Shown here: one piece after another, positions 1 through 11,883 of the stretch
How positions within the stretch are numbered: the first letter of the stretch is position 1
How the letters are laid out: the number at the start of each line of letters is the position of its first letter
NCBI GenBank assembly: GCA_007258455.2
Contig: VDFB02193867.1
Location: 524,563,692-524,627,691 of the forward strand
DNA: 64,000 nt
Direction of reading: 5' to 3'
Source: Sequoia sempervirens
Taxonomy: Eukaryota > Streptophyta > Pinopsida > Cupressales > Cupressaceae
The notes under the pieces: model-generated
What the model was told of the DNA's origin: nothing
The model's input: only the letters and a program-made list of their open reading frames with translations
Databases searched by the model: none
Position numbers and translations under genes: made by a program

Positions 1-2
1 TA

Positions 3-389
3 TACAATTTGGAAGAAATAGAAGATGGTGTTTCACTAAGAAGGCCCTCAGATGAGGAGATTACAAAATATACCGCAGCCTTGGCTGCCCAAGCTAGAAG
101 TTCCTGCCATTTGAGGAATAAAACAATTGGTGGTGAACAAGGTAGTCCTACTGGTCTTTTCATCAAGGCACAGAATGCTAGGAGCAAAGAGCACAATACT
201 GATGGAAAAATAGAAGCAGTCAAAGCTAAAGAGGGTAGGGGAGATAAAAATTTTGCTAAAAGAGTAGATAAGCCAAAAGCTACTCAAGAATTCAAGTCTC
301 CTGCTACGAAGATAAAGACACTAAAGAAAAATTCTAAAGTCATAAGGAAGGATGCTAAGCATAGGGTTGAGCAAATGAAAAATCAATAG
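3..389 (+). pseudogene. gag C-terminus / linker of the Ty3 element
   Basis: An open frame runs in from the window edge, so the true start is outside. The product is strongly basic and hydrophilic, rich in Lys, Glu and Thr, with an early Ala-rich stretch (AALAAQARSS) and no zinc knuckle. The frame ends at a stop at 387-389 and the sequence continues directly toward the protease region. Position and composition fit the gag tail or gag-protease linker, but no diagnostic domain is visible, so the assignment rests on context. Confidence 0.55.
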
Positions 390-429
390 AAGGAGAGCAA
401 TAATGAACAAGTTATGCTCCTAATTGAAT

Positions 430-930
430 TACCCAAGTATACTCCTGTTGATAGGTTTGAATTTCTTAGCCAAGTAAAAGTATCTATCTTTTCTTGAAAT
501 GATGAGAATAGACAAACATAAGAAAAAGGTAGTAGCCCTTATCAATGGAGTTACTATGGCTTGTAATGGTTTAGTGGTGCCCACTCCACCCAAACTAAGT
601 GAAAAATATAAGAAAGACAAGGAATTCAAGGGAGTCATCACTTAGATTCCTCATATTTTCCTAAGAAATTCAGTAACTACCTATCCTGAGAAGATAGATA
701 TGTTCTTCCTCACCTTAGTGGTTGGGGGAAATTTTATAAAAAAAATTACCATTGACTCTAGAGTGTCCAACAACATCATGCCAGCTAAAATCATGGAGGA
801 ACTGGGATTGAAATTTGATACCACTAGTGGAAAGTGTTATGCCATGGATGCAAGAGAAGTCCCTTTCATTGGTGTGATAAATGAAATTCCCTACAAATTA
901 GTATCCTACCTGACAGAGTATTCAAAATGA
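430..930 (+). pseudogene. Ty3 aspartic protease region, active site altered
   Basis: Around 700-930 the frame reads like a retroviral-type protease: a beta-rich segment, then TIDSRVSNNIMP where Ty3 elements normally have an Asp-Ser-Gly active-site loop followed by N(I/V)MP. The Gly after Asp-Ser is replaced by Arg, which should inactivate it. An in-frame stop at about 642 separates this from the linker upstream, and another follows at 928-930. The protease would cut Gag-Pol in the particle. Identity comes from the loop and from the order of neighbouring domains. Confidence 0.65.
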
Positions 931-1019
931 GTGTGGTAGTAGTGGATATCCCACCCAATTATGGAATGTTTCTATCTCATAAATGGAGTGCATCTATGGG
1001 AGGCAGATTGTAATGTGAC

Positions 1020-1640
1020 ATGTCTTATGCCACATTTCCCATTGATGGTAAGGATATTCAAGTGATGAGAGAACCAAGGGTACCACATATTTTGGAGCAC
1101 GCTCCTGAAGATGACACAATTCTTTTCATAGGAACTAATATTAGTGATTTCAAGATGGAAGAAGCACCAAGACAAGCTGATAGGTGCTTGAAACTTATAG
1201 AAAATGAAATTTTAAGATTATCTAAAAAAAAGGGACTCTGGAAGATGTACTTTGATGGTGCAAGTTCCAAAAAAGGGTCTGGTGCATGGATATTATTGGT
1301 ATCACCTAGTGGCAGTACTTATAAGTTCTCTTTCACATTATCTTTTGTCTGCACAAATAATGTGGTAGAATATGAAGCTTTATTATTGGGATTGAGATTG
1401 GCTGAGAAGTACAAAATAAAAATTTAATGGTAATTGCTGATTCTGAGCTTGTGATATCCCAAGTAAGAGATAAAAAATTCCTACAAGAATAATAGACTAA
1501 AGCAATATAGAAATATTGTATGGGATTCCATTGAGTAGTTTGATGATTTTGGAATTGACTTGATAGAAAGAGAATATAATAGAGTATCTGACTTACTTGT
1601 TAACATTGCATTAAGACCAAATGATATAACTTTTATAGGA
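1020..1640 (+). pseudogene. RNase H domain located before the reverse transcriptase
   Basis: An open stretch to 1427 contains WKMYFDGASSKKGSGAW, then NNVVEYEALLLGL. This is the first catalytic Asp followed by the Glu-bearing helix of an RNase H fold. After a stop, the shifted frame carries a third acidic motif (ADSEL) and later a degraded form of the terminal Asp-Leu-Leu-Ala motif near 1580-1600. The type resembles the extra RNase H, called archaeal-like, reported in plant Tat elements. A separate Ty3 RNase H lies after the RT at 3057-3411, so the element carries two. The role would be removal of the RNA strand during reverse transcription. It is broken by stops at about 1427 and 1490-1535. 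Confidence 0.75.
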
Positions 1641-1859
1641 ATCTCTAAGGTTGAGATACAAACAAGGCCTCCCATTCTTGACAATGTGCACAATTGGAAG
1701 ATTTTCAATGTTGATGAGGATATTCTCAAAATTTTGAATTGTGTTGATGAATATGAAGGTTAGGAGATTGACTTTGGTGGATTTGTTGAAAATGTTGATG
1801 GAAAGGACATGATATTTGGAAAAGAGGTCATCTAGTTAAAGATAAATAAAATCCCCAAA

Positions 1860-3056
1860 GGCCTGATAACACTTGAAAGGGTCTTTGATAGCCAAGATGA
1901 AAGAAATATTAAGACAACTGCTGCTCACCTAGAAGACCTAGAGGAAGTAAATTTGGAGACTAAAAATGCCCCTAATAAAGTGTATGTAGGAAACAAAATA
2001 AAGCCAAAGGTGAAGGAAATGTTGATTTCCTTTCTTAGAAAATACAAACATGTCTTTGCTTGGTTGTACGATGACCTGAAAGCTTACAGAGAGGAATTAT
2101 TTCAACATGAGATTCCTTTGAAGAAGAATGCTAAACCTTTTAGGAAAAAGAAAAGGCCAATTAATCCTAATATAGCTCCCAAGATGCAATAGGAGTTGGT
2201 AAAGTTGAGAGATGTTGGTATAATAAAACCCATTATACACTCTTCATAGGTATCCAATCTGGTGCCAGTAAGAAAATATAACGACGACATAAGGTTGTGC
2301 ATTGATTTTAGGAATCCAAATATATCCTCATTAAAAGACAATTACCCATTGCCAAACATGGAATCCATGTTACAGAAGGTGACTGGCTATGAGCTACTAT
2401 CAATGATGGATGGTTTTTCAGGTTATAACCAAGTAAAGATAAAGGAGTTCTAGCAGTATAAGATTGCATTCACTACTCCATGGGGCATATATGTTTATGT
2501 GAGAATTCCTTTTCATTTAAAAAATGTAGGTTCCTCTTTTAGAGAGCTATGGACGTAGCTTTTTCTGATTTTATTTATTTATTTATTTATGGCTATATAT
2601 CAAGATGACCTAGCTGCTTACTCTAGCAAGGAATATCATTGTATGCACTTAGAAAAGGTATTTTTTAGGTCTCTAGAGTATGGGATATCCCTGGATCCAA
2701 AGAAATTTTATTTTGGGGTCACTGAGGGAAAGTTGTTGGGGAAAATTGTGTCCAAAGTTGGCGTAAGGATAGACCCTGAAAGAGTAGCAACCATAGATAG
2801 AATCCCGCAACCAAAAAATGTCAAAGGAATTAAATTATGTTTTAGACAAATAATTTTTTTAAGAAGGTTTGTGACTAAATTTGTAGAAATCAAAAGACTT
2901 ATTTCCAAGATGTTGAAGAAGGGAGAAAAGGTGCTTTGGAGTGAGAAGCCTTGTCAGGAATTCAAGAAAACTAAAAAAGCTATCAAAGAGGCTCGAATTC
3001 TGATATCTCCTAATTTCTCTAAGCTAATGCACATTTTATTTTTTGCTTCCTTTTAG
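1860..3056 (+). pseudogene. Ty3 reverse transcriptase, frame-broken
   Basis: The order of RT blocks is clear: a connection segment ending in HVFAWLYDDLKAY (about 2050), RLCIDFRNPN (about 2290), LPNMESMLQKVTGYELLSMM with FSGYNQ (about 2350-2430), FTTPWGIYVYVRIPF (about 2470) and the catalytic box IYQDDLAAYS (about 2595-2625). Both Asp of the YxDD box are present. The thumb continues through KLLGKIVSK and IDPERVATI. In-frame stops at about 2190, 2248 and 2451 and a frameshift with a short TTTA run near 2565-2590 inactivate it. It is flanked by RNase H domains on both sides. Confidence 0.88.
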
Positions 3057-3411
3057 ACTATTGTTGTTGTATTATTACAAAAAAAAGGAAGAGGGCTTTG
3101 AACAACCCATTTCATTCTTTATCAAGTCATTATAGGTTGTAGTGCTGAAATATGACATGATTGAAAAGCAAGTGTATACTCTGGTTAAGGTTGTAAATAA
3201 TTTCAGGACTTACCTACAGGGAGCTACTATCATAGCTTTTGTACCAAGTGCTACTGTGAAAGATATTTTTACTCAGCAGGAGACTATAGGCAAAAGGTGT
3301 AGATGGATCAATAGGATCCAAGAATTTAAAATTCATGTTCAAATCACCAAATTCTTAAGAGGGAAAGGCCTAGCTAAATTGATGGCAAAAGATAATTTGG
3401 AGGCTAACTAG
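3057..3411 (+). pseudogene. Ty3-type RNase H after the RT
   Basis: The frame continues from the RT thumb. It has the degraded hydrophobic segment with LLQKK, then YDMIEKQVYTLVKVVNNFRTY (about 3150-3210), CRWINRIQEFKI (about 3298-3333) and LAKLMAKDNLEAN (about 3370-3411). These are typical of the RNase H-like tether between RT and integrase in Ty3 elements. A stop near 3055 and a frameshift near 3090-3130 break it. Together with the domain at 1020-1640 it gives the element two RNase H copies. Confidence 0.78.
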
Positions 3412-3419
3412 GTCAATTA

Positions 3420-4720
3420 GGCATAAGTGATTGATGTTGCACCTATCTGTGATATGCAAACATGTGGATGGTATAGAATAATTTCCCAATACTTACAAAC
3501 TTTATAGTGTCCTATAGATATGGCTAATAATGACAAGAGGACATTTAAATTGCATGCAGTCATGTATGTGATTATTGACAACAACCTATGGTGGAGACAC
3601 CCGAATGGTATACTAATTAAATGTGTGGATGGAAAGCAGACAATAGAACTCTTGTAGGTGATGCACAATGGAGTGTGTGGTGGTCATTACATGGAAAAGA
3701 CCACTACCCACAAGATCTTGAGAGTAGGATTCTAGTGGCCTACTATTTTTAAGGATGCTCACAAGTTTGTTAAGACTTGTGATGCTTGTCAAAGGTATTT
3801 AGGAAAATTGAAGTTTTCAGGGAATCTACCACTTAGGCCTATGACTATTCAAGCCCTTTTCCAACAGTGGGGAATTGATTTCATTGGATAGATACCAGAA
3901 AATTCTAGTGGAGGCCACTCATGGATCCTTGTTGCCACTGATTATTTCACAAAATGGGTAGAAGCAATACCCACAAGGAAGGAAACAAGCAAGGTGGTGG
4001 TGGATTTCCTCTTGAATAACATTCTCATTAGGTTTGGAGTCTTGAAAAAGATCATCTCAGATAATACTGTGTTTTAGATCTAAGGAATTTAAAGACTTTT
4101 GTGATAAAACATGGTATACAAGTTCCTTATTCTTCACCTTACCATCCTCAGGGAAACGATCAGACTAAGTCTAGCAATAAGACCTTGATGAAAATCATCA
4201 AAAGGGTGATGGAGAAGAACAAAAAAGCTTGGGACTCAAAGTTGAAATTAGCACTCTGGGTGGATAGAGTGACTGTGAAAAAGGCTATTGGTTATTCGCT
4301 GTTTGGCTTGGCATATGGTTTAGATGCTAGATTGCCACAAAATAATATGTTGAAGATGTATTAGTTTGTGCAAGAATATGATGAGGATATATGTGATGAT
4401 ATGGAGCATAGAATTAATAATCTGGTACAATTGGATGAGACTAGAAGAGAAGCTCATGCAAAAAATATGAAGGCACAGTTGCAAGTTAAGTATTTACCTG
4501 ATAAGAGAGCTTCTCCTAGAAATTTTGAGGTAAATAATATGGTGTTAGGCTGGAATGCAAGGGCTCAAGACAAGGGTAAACATGGTAAGTTTGAAGCATT
4601 ATGGATTAGCCCTTATCTAATAGCTAGTACACATGGTGAGGATTCATATTTCCTCTAGACCTTCACAGGTGAGCTTTTTGAACTATCAGTACATGGACAG
4701 TTCTTAAAGTCACACTTCTC
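3420..4720 (+). pseudogene. Ty3 integrase, catalytic Glu replaced by Lys
   Basis: The N-terminal zinc domain is readable: a His pair around HNGVCGGHY (about 3664-3690) and CDACQR (about 3780-3797). The core follows with WGIDFIG, then ATDYFTKWVEAIP, whose Asp is the first catalytic residue (about 3937-3972), then ISDN (second Asp, about 4053-4064). A frameshift at about 4068-4110 leads into HGIQVPYSSPYHPQG. The expected third catalytic residue, the Glu of a Q-A-E-S-S-N-K motif, is Lys here (QTKSSNKTL, about 4150-4176). The C-terminal part with NARAQDKGKHGKFEALW is preserved to about 4658, with stops at 4362 and 4656. Integration activity must be lost. Confidence 0.88.
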
Positions 4721-6640
4721 CTAAGTATGTTATAATTCCATGGACATTGTAAATTTTGTACATTTTGTGTATAGTTGTGTTTTCTTTGGTTGTGTCTAGT
4801 TCGGTTTTACTAGCATGTCAAGGTAGTTCCCTAGTTCTTGGGTTCATTGTGTTTTGATTAGTCTGCTTCAACCACAGATTCTAGGATCTTGCCATGCCTA
4901 CAAGAGACATGCGTCCCCAGTCGGAGCCACTGATGGAGCCCTAAAAGTTTCATGTTCCATCTCCAAAATATTGCTTAATTTTGGGACTATGGGTTTTGTC
5001 TCCTATCACTGTATAAGGGTTTAAGTTTACTTAAGGTATTATTTGAAAAACACTTTGAGTTTGTATACTCGCCAAGGTTCTAATTATCTGTTAACCCCTT
5101 ATTTCTAGTTCTTCGTCTTGTAAGTCATATCTAGTGCCATCGAAACTGATGGAATAACTGGCCCTTTGGTCTTGCTTTACCAACTGTCATACATTAGGCT
5201 ATTATCTTAATTATTCCTAAGTCAGGTTAAATATTTCCCACTACAATTAATTGAGCCTTAGGTCTTTTATTTCATTGGTGTGGTCTTGTCGACCTAGTCT
5301 GGTTCCTCTTTTAAGATTAATAGTTTTGATATGTGTAGATAGGAGGATCGCTTACTACCATCTGATTAAGGCAAATAAATCTCCACCATTCCTCATGCGC
5401 CCGTTCCATTTCATTTCTCATTATTTTATTCACATGGGCTCATAGGCGCAAGCAATGTGTCTTTTATAATGGTGCGCCCGATGTCTTTGTCAAGGCGTAT
5501 AGATGGTTTTAAGAAGAGATCAATGGTGATTGTTATGTGATGTGGCCGCATCTGAACCATTCCCTACACGCCCGTTTGTTTTTTCTTGACTATTAAAATA
5601 ATAACACTAGTTGATAGGCGGTTTCCGTATGTCTTTTCTAACAATGGGCTTAGTGGTTTCAAATGGTCAGCATTGCAGAGCTTTCAAGTGAATCAATGGT
5701 TGATAGTAGGTGATGTGGATAAATCTTGACCTCTACCTGCTAGCTCGTTTGGGTCTCGCCCTTGTTGAAGGACTCCCTGTAGGGAAGTGGGCGATTTCCA
5801 TGTGGAAGCATGGGAGAAAGGGTGAATACTAACTAAATATTTCAACACAGAGCATGGAGAATAAAGTTTGTGCTACTAAAGTAGATATATGGAACATGTT
5901 TGAAGATCTTTTAATCTAGTTTGTAGATGTAGTAAGAAGGATAAAGCTTCAGGAAATGATTTTAAAATTAAGGGGTGTGTCTTTTGAAGTCAAGAGATTT
6001 AATCTCATCCTTTCCCCATCTCCCTAATGATAACAATATCTCACAAGTTATGACTCACTGGGGTGAGAGGAAAAGGACATGTGGATCTGGGCTACACCGA
6101 TAAAGAAATGGTGGAGCCCACATAACACTAGCAAGTGGTTCCATGTCGCTTTCTATCATTGGGTGACTATTGCGGCTATGTACAGTTAGATATTTCAAAT
6201 CAAGCTGGACAAATCTATGTTTTTCACTAATTAACACGCCCACGTGATCAATGACTGGCATTCAAAACTCAGTTTGAGGGAAAATGAGCCATTTTGGTTC
6301 ACCCAAGCGAGCCTTAATAGCCAAAAGGACATCGAGCTACCAAGGCAAAAAGTTTCATAATTATTAATACATGTCTTGAAGGCATAATTCAACATTGTGA
6401 AGTATAACATACACACTCATGGAGCTCGTGTTGTGGTTTTTCAATATTTTTCGATGTTGAATCTATGATTGTCAACCTATGAAGAAAAATAGTAAGTGAA
6501 TTATTGCCCTCCCTCCAGCATTATTGATAAATTATGGTCTCTCAAACCTTTGAGTCTATTAGGGTTTTCTTGGTTTAGCTTTTTAAGGTTTGACATTCAT
6601 AAAAGACAATTTGTTAGTTTTGCATTACGTAATTAGTGTC
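4721..6640 (+). other. Ty3 3' non-coding region and probable LTR
   Basis: This 1.9-kb stretch after the integrase has no supported coding sequence; short open frames in it are chance. It contains a diverged tandem repeat (listed separately) and pyrimidine-rich text. It is where a 3' untranslated region and 3' LTR belong, but I could not place the LTR ends because the matching 5' LTR lies outside the window. Confidence 0.5.
5395..5745 (+). repeat. Diverged ~170-bp tandem pair in the Ty3 3' region
   Basis: Two similar stretches follow one another (about 5401-5565 and 5570-5745). Each opens with CGCCCGTT, passes a TAGGCG followed by ATGTCTTTT-like text, and closes with AATGGT or AATGGTTGATAG and GTGATGTGG. 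The copies are clearly related but heavily diverged. Subrepeats between pol and the 3' LTR are a known feature of Tat-lineage elements, which supports that lineage for the upstream pol. Confidence 0.5.
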
Positions 6641-6711
6641 CAACCCTTATAAAATTTGTAAGTCTTGTTCCAATAAACTAGAAACCCTACATTGTAATAC
6701 CCCTTGTGTTA

Positions 6712-9700
6712 TGGCTCCTAAAGTAAAAGAGTCTTCATCTAAAGAGGAAGCCTTTACTCCAAAAATACCTTTAAACAAAGACCTTACTAGAACTACTTAC
6801 CATGCTCGTCCAGTGATTAACCTAAGGGTTAGCTGATTCTTAGAGGTATGCAAGTAGTAGAGGGTTTGATTGACAAGAATAACTTTATTAAGGATGCTAA
6901 ATTTCCTTATACTAGATGTGAATTTTTCTATAGTTGGTTCAAGAATAGAAATATGGGTATCCTAGTAGGTAACCCTTGGAATTGTGACATGGGAAAGTTG
7001 ATTGTTTCAAATGTCTATATGGATGTTGACTTGCTTAAGGAAGTGGCTACCAATTATGACCTAGTCACAAGGAATATAAGAACATATGATGGGAAGGAAA
7101 TGGACAAAATCACCAAGGAGGAATTGGCTATTGTTTTCAAACTCACTAGATGGAGTGATGAAATTCCCAAGATAAATGAGAATGATCTTAAGGAGTATGA
7201 TAAAACTAAGGTTGCATTTAGAGTCCATATCCTGCCAAGATATCTAGTAGAAATTACAAGCCAAAAGATTATAATAGGGAAACATGATACAGAGCCTTTC
7301 CCTATTAGTTATTTTATTCCCTACTTCCAAAAAACCTTTCACTCTATTTTCCAAATAATCAGCTATGACCCTATCACAAGAATTCCAATGACATGGATGT
7401 ATATGGTTGCCCATATCCAACACCCCCAATATTACACAGTGTATGATTATGCGGGTTTTATTTTAGAAAGAATGCATGAAGGTATGATAGGGTTGAAGAG
7501 AGGTGAATTGGGAGTGAGATTTAGATCATATTCATTGTGGATGCACATTTTTTTGTTCAAAGTTGCACTTTCTTTGGACGTAATATTGTTTTGGAAAGAA
7601 GAAAGGGTAACTTGGATTTTCCCATTGAATGTTGGACTACTTTCTTAGACAATGATGATAGGGCATATGATTATGTGAAATTTTAGAATATGTTTTCTTT
7701 TGAACTGAAGAGATTCTTGATTGTTAATATACCTAAGATTCCTATATCCTTGCATGACTTCTTGAGATCCAAGCAAAGGAGGCCTAAGCTAGGAGTTCGC
7801 TACGATTGGGGAGATGTTATCCCATACCCTCATTACACTATTTTAAGAGTATATGGTTCCACAATTGCACCTCACCTATTGCCAAGATTTGTGCCAGTGA
7901 GAGTTGGTTTTGCTTGAGGTGATGTGACAATTAGGAAGTGTTGAAATTGAACACCTTTTGAATAAAGGAAAAGGTACATTATTTTCTTTATACACTTGAT
8001 TTTCTGGCTTTGTGATGACCAAGGGACATTGGAATAAGATCCTTGATATACTCAAAACCTACCACATGTAGAGATCAGTTAAGAGGGTCAGATATGATCC
8101 CAAAGGTTTTATGGAATGGGTGAAAGAAAGGACCAAGAGTTACAAATTTGTGCATATTTTCTAGTGTCCAAAAGATGTGATAAGAAATATATTCGACCTT
8201 TTAGAGTAGGGAAAAAGAAGAGCAAGGTGGATTACCTTCAATAAGATGCAAATAAAGATCAAACAAGAAGAAACTAACTTCAAGGTTCTCCCAGAGACTG
8301 AAAATGTGATACAAAAAGGTGAACATGTATCCCAAAATTTTGACTCAATAGCATGGGCCACCTTGAGACTAAAGGGGTTATCATTAAATATAAGGGAAAT
8401 TCCACAATTGTAGAAGAAGAAAGTGCAAGGGAAGTCCATGCTATGGAGGAAAAACCTACATCCCAAGCCCCTAATGAACCAAGAATAAAGTTTTGTGTTA
8501 GGAGAAAGAGTAAGGTAGAGAAAATTGATGCAACTCTTGCTCCCTCTTAGTTGGAAGAGCACAAGCCTCCTTTTTTTGTGCCATAAGTACCACCACTATC
8601 TCCACCAAGGCCACAAGAGCCTAAAATTGTGGACATTGATTCTCCACAACCTAGTGCAATACCACCAAGAGAGCCACCATTGAAAAAGAAAAAGGTTGAA
8701 GCGATTGGTCTTGTGGACTATGCTGATGAAGACTCTGATGAGGACATTTAGGTATCAGAGTAGAAAATGCAAGAAGGAGTTCCTACTACACTAGTAGTGA
8801 GGGAAACACCACAATTGGGTATGAGATTGAGTAAAGTTGATCTCACTGGGCTAAATGGAAGAGATGATATTCGGGTTGAAGCATGCGCAAGGTTCTTAGA
8901 TGATGACTCATTTGTAAAAGAGATGAGTATCTCAAAAGCTTGGATATAGAGAGAAGCCTCCATCTAGAGTTACCTGATGCCACCATCTAGACAAAGGTCT
9001 TGAATTAAATGAGAGCTAAATTTTAAAAAATGACTACAAAAGAGGGTCAAGAATTGGTAAGGAATAGTGGTATTTTGTTGCTTCAAGAATGGGATTTAGC
9101 TTCAATCATAGCCTTTGATACAATAAAGAAATGTGATAGGAATCTCTATGTTACAGAATAAGTTGCAATGGCTATTTGGTCTTTATCCCCAAGCATAAGA
9201 AAGCCTGATATTGTTGAGCTTGCACCTAATTATAGTGGAGGCCTAATTATAAAGAGAGTGTCAGAAAAATTGGCTCTAGATGAAATGAATATGTCAGTTC
9301 ATGTTGCACAATTCACAAGAGCTACTGTGGAGTCTATAACTGCAGAAAAAGGAGAAGCTCGGGACAAATTACAATGATTTTCTAGTTAAATATGGAAAGA
9401 TTGAGCAACTCAATATGCAGTTGCAGACAAAGGTAGAATTATTAGAGGATAAGTTGCAAAGTTTGTAGCCTAGAAAGCCCAAGTAAACTGATGTTGACTC
9501 TGCTACCACTTCACAAGAAGTTGTACCCCCAAAGTTTATTGCTGAAGTAAGTTTTTTTATGGGAAATTGTTCCATATAACATGGGAAGTGTTCCCATTTC
9601 AATAGTGGAGCCTGGTACATTAGAGGGGCACAAGTTGAGTAAGATATTAGCGAGGAAGAGTTACTTAGGAAGCTAACTTAATATAAAGTGAAATGTGACA

Positions 9701-9823
9701 ATCATGGTAAGGAGATTTTCAATAGCAATATGGAGGTTGTCACTACAATATTGGAGCATTTGAATAGAAGAGTGGATACAAAATTGAATAGAATTCACTA
9801 TAGCTATTCAACCATGGTGGATA
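6712..9823 (+). pseudogene. Unassigned retrotransposon ORF, first part (interrupted by copia)
   Basis: A degraded reading frame starts at the ATG at 6712 (MAPKVKESSSKEEAF) and is longest at 6848-7648 (266 codons open). That block is a mixed alpha/beta sequence with Trp/Tyr-rich patches (YSWFKNRNMGILVGNPW, MTWMYMVAHIQHPQYYTVY). It continues at 7690-7917 and then, in pieces, through a Pro-rich and acidic linker (about 8560-8760, DYADEDSDED) to Glu/Lys-rich segments (9168-9377, 9688-9823). I do not recognise a conserved family. A long globular part followed by a hydrophilic, coiled-coil-like tail resembles the extra ORFs of large plant Ty3 elements. It could be a downstream ORF of the 1-4720 element or ORF1 of a second copy. 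A copia element inserted at 9823/9824 splits it. Confidence 0.5.
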
Positions 9824-11261
9824 TGTTAAACAGGTGTAGAATAATTGAGGGGGGGGTGAATCAGTTGTCACACAAATTCCAACTTAAAACTTTATCACTT
9901 ATGAAATCTTCAACCACACTATTTTGTTATTAAATATGAGCATGAAACATAAACAATAGAAATCAAACCAATAGAATAAATACAATATTTTGATGTGGAA
10001 AACCCAATAAGGGAAAAACCATGGTGAGGGTTAACTCACAATATAAAGATTATAAAAATGCTCATTTCCTAAAAGAGGACTCACTATCCAAGTATAAAGG
10101 CTCACTGCCTACAAAGGACTCACTATCCAACATGGAGGCTCATTGCCTACAAATACAAAAGAGAATAAAATATCCACCACTACAATTAAAGCACATTCAT
10201 AGGATTACAAAAACCCTTGTCTCACTATCTTCAACACAAGTCACACACTTCTGCTCTTAGGATTTGTGGCTTACTTTCATCACTTTGCATCACACTGTCA
10301 TACAACTCTTCACAAATAGACTTGATTTTTATACCATTCTCCACCTTAGAAACCTTTACCAAGCTTGGCCACAAAACAAAATTTCATAAATTCAAATTAG
10401 TTTGACAACTCAAAATTCCCGCGATGGAAAGGAATAAGAGTGGACCAATAAAATTATTTTCCTGAATCATCTACATGCTTCCTCAATTAAATTTTATTAT
10501 TTGAGTGAAGTGTAAACACCGGGTTAGCCAAACCTAATGAAAACACAAAAAATATTGATGCACAGGATTTCCAACAAGAAGATGACACATGGACGCCACA
10601 ACATGCTTCATTATGCACAATAATACATCTTAGAAATCTCCATATAGATTTGTAGCAAAACAACAAACTTCAATCACTGATTCCTTTCACCAGTCTATCT
10701 AAACTATGCAAACTCATACTAAAATATTGAAACATGAGTTCCTAAATACCAAACTCCAAACCTCTTCACCAAAGCATAGGAAAGAAATTCAAAAAATATA
10801 TCCTAGATCTGCATGATCTAAATCAAAATAGTAGAGGATTGCAAAGCAAAAACATTTGTCCCAATCCACAAAAGATCAAACTTACCAAATAGTTTACATA
10901 CCGGTGAATGCAACTTTCATGAACTATCTCACTAGAAGATGAAACTCATCATATGTCACCAGCATATTATCATTAAAAAACCTTTAGATCTACACATGCA
11001 TAGGATCAACACGGGAGAAATGCGGAGCACACACTGAAGCACATTCTGAACACTGACTTCTCTTCTTTATTTAATTTTCTCAAAAGCACTTGGAAACTCA
11101 CCAATTCAACTCATTTGCAATACCATAAGGATAGCTCCATGTACTTGCAACATCTTAGAAGCATCTCAGTTATACATGTACAATTTGTAACATACTTAAA
11201 TTGTGTTGAAATCAATGACAATATTAATCAAAACACCTCCAAACTAGCTTGAATATTAGCA
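9824..11261 (-). repeat. Copia 3' LTR
   Basis: This repeat matches 15515-16843 almost throughout. Shared landmarks include GTCACACAAATTC, CTTATGAAATCTTCAACCAC, GAGGGTTAACTCACA, CAAACCTCTTCACCA and CATGTACAATC/TTGTAAC or CTGCAAC. The plus-strand start is TGTTAAACAGG and the end AATATTAGCA. It is the downstream LTR because the purine tract lies at its right-hand edge. Open frames inside it are not genes. Confidence 0.85.
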
Positions 11262-11281
11262 ACGATCTCCTCCTTTGTCAT
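11262..11281 (-). other. Copia polypurine tract
   Basis: Read on the minus strand, the sequence next to the LTR is purine-rich (ACAAAGGAGGAGATCG), the usual plus-strand primer position immediately 5' of a copia 3' LTR. This fixes the 3' LTR edge at about 11261. Confidence 0.6.
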
Positions 11282-11619
11282 TGATGGAAACACAAACTTT
11301 TCTCCTGCTTTGATATCAATGGAAAAGAGAAACAAATATTATTACTCCCCCTTAGGAGTACACCCATACTACAACAATGAAACCACTTCTACTCCCCCTA
11401 TGGAGTAGACCCAACAATCAGTCCACATAAATGAAGAATTTGTCAATTCACTAGACTGATACAGATTCATGTGCACTTAGTCAGGAGGGACAAAAAATCC
11501 CTACATCTCCCTAATATGTTCAAAAGTATCCTTCAGAAGAGCCTTGGTAAATATTTCTGATATTTGTTCCTTTGTTGTTACATACTCCAATCTGACCTCA
11601 TTCTCCAACACTTTTTATC

Positions 11620-11844
11620 TTAGAAAATGATACTTGATAGATATGTTCTTGGGTTCTTCAAAAAATTTATTGCACTTTTATTGTCACAAAAGATAGAGAT
11701 AGGCTTATCACATACCACACAAATATCTTTCAGAGTTTTCTTCATCCACAAAACTTGTATGTAGCAGGATGTTGCAACAATATATTCTACCTCTAGAGTA
11801 GATAAAGAAACCAAGTCTTGCTTCTTACTCAACCATGAAACCAA
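11620..11844 (-). pseudogene. Copia RNase H
   Basis: The minus-strand frame reads SWLSKKQDLVSLSTLEVEYI, then IFCDNKSAINFLKNP. These are the Glu-bearing and Asp-bearing RNase H motifs of Ty1/copia elements. The N-terminal Asp motif lies in the broken frame upstream (about 11884-11930, SSYIDVDWVGHVDD). The domain is truncated and shifted, so inactive. Confidence 0.85.
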
Positions 11845-11883
11845 TCTTCCAAAAAGAAGGAAAGCACCACCATTGATACTATT

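Larger units (their letters stand above)
1..4720 (+). mobile_element. Ty3/gypsy retrotransposon, gag tail to integrase, decayed
   Basis: The protein parts of a Ty3/gypsy polyprotein follow one another on the plus strand: gag/linker, protease, an RNase H, reverse transcriptase, a second Ty3-type RNase H and integrase. Many in-frame stops and several frameshifts break it, so it cannot make a polyprotein. Several stops lie where a Trp or Gln codon is expected, for example the Trp before Pro in the integrase zinc domain, which fits C-to-T decay of methylated DNA. The 5' LTR and most of gag lie outside the window. Two RNase H domains suggest the Tat lineage (inference). Each part is listed separately below. 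Confidence 0.9.
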
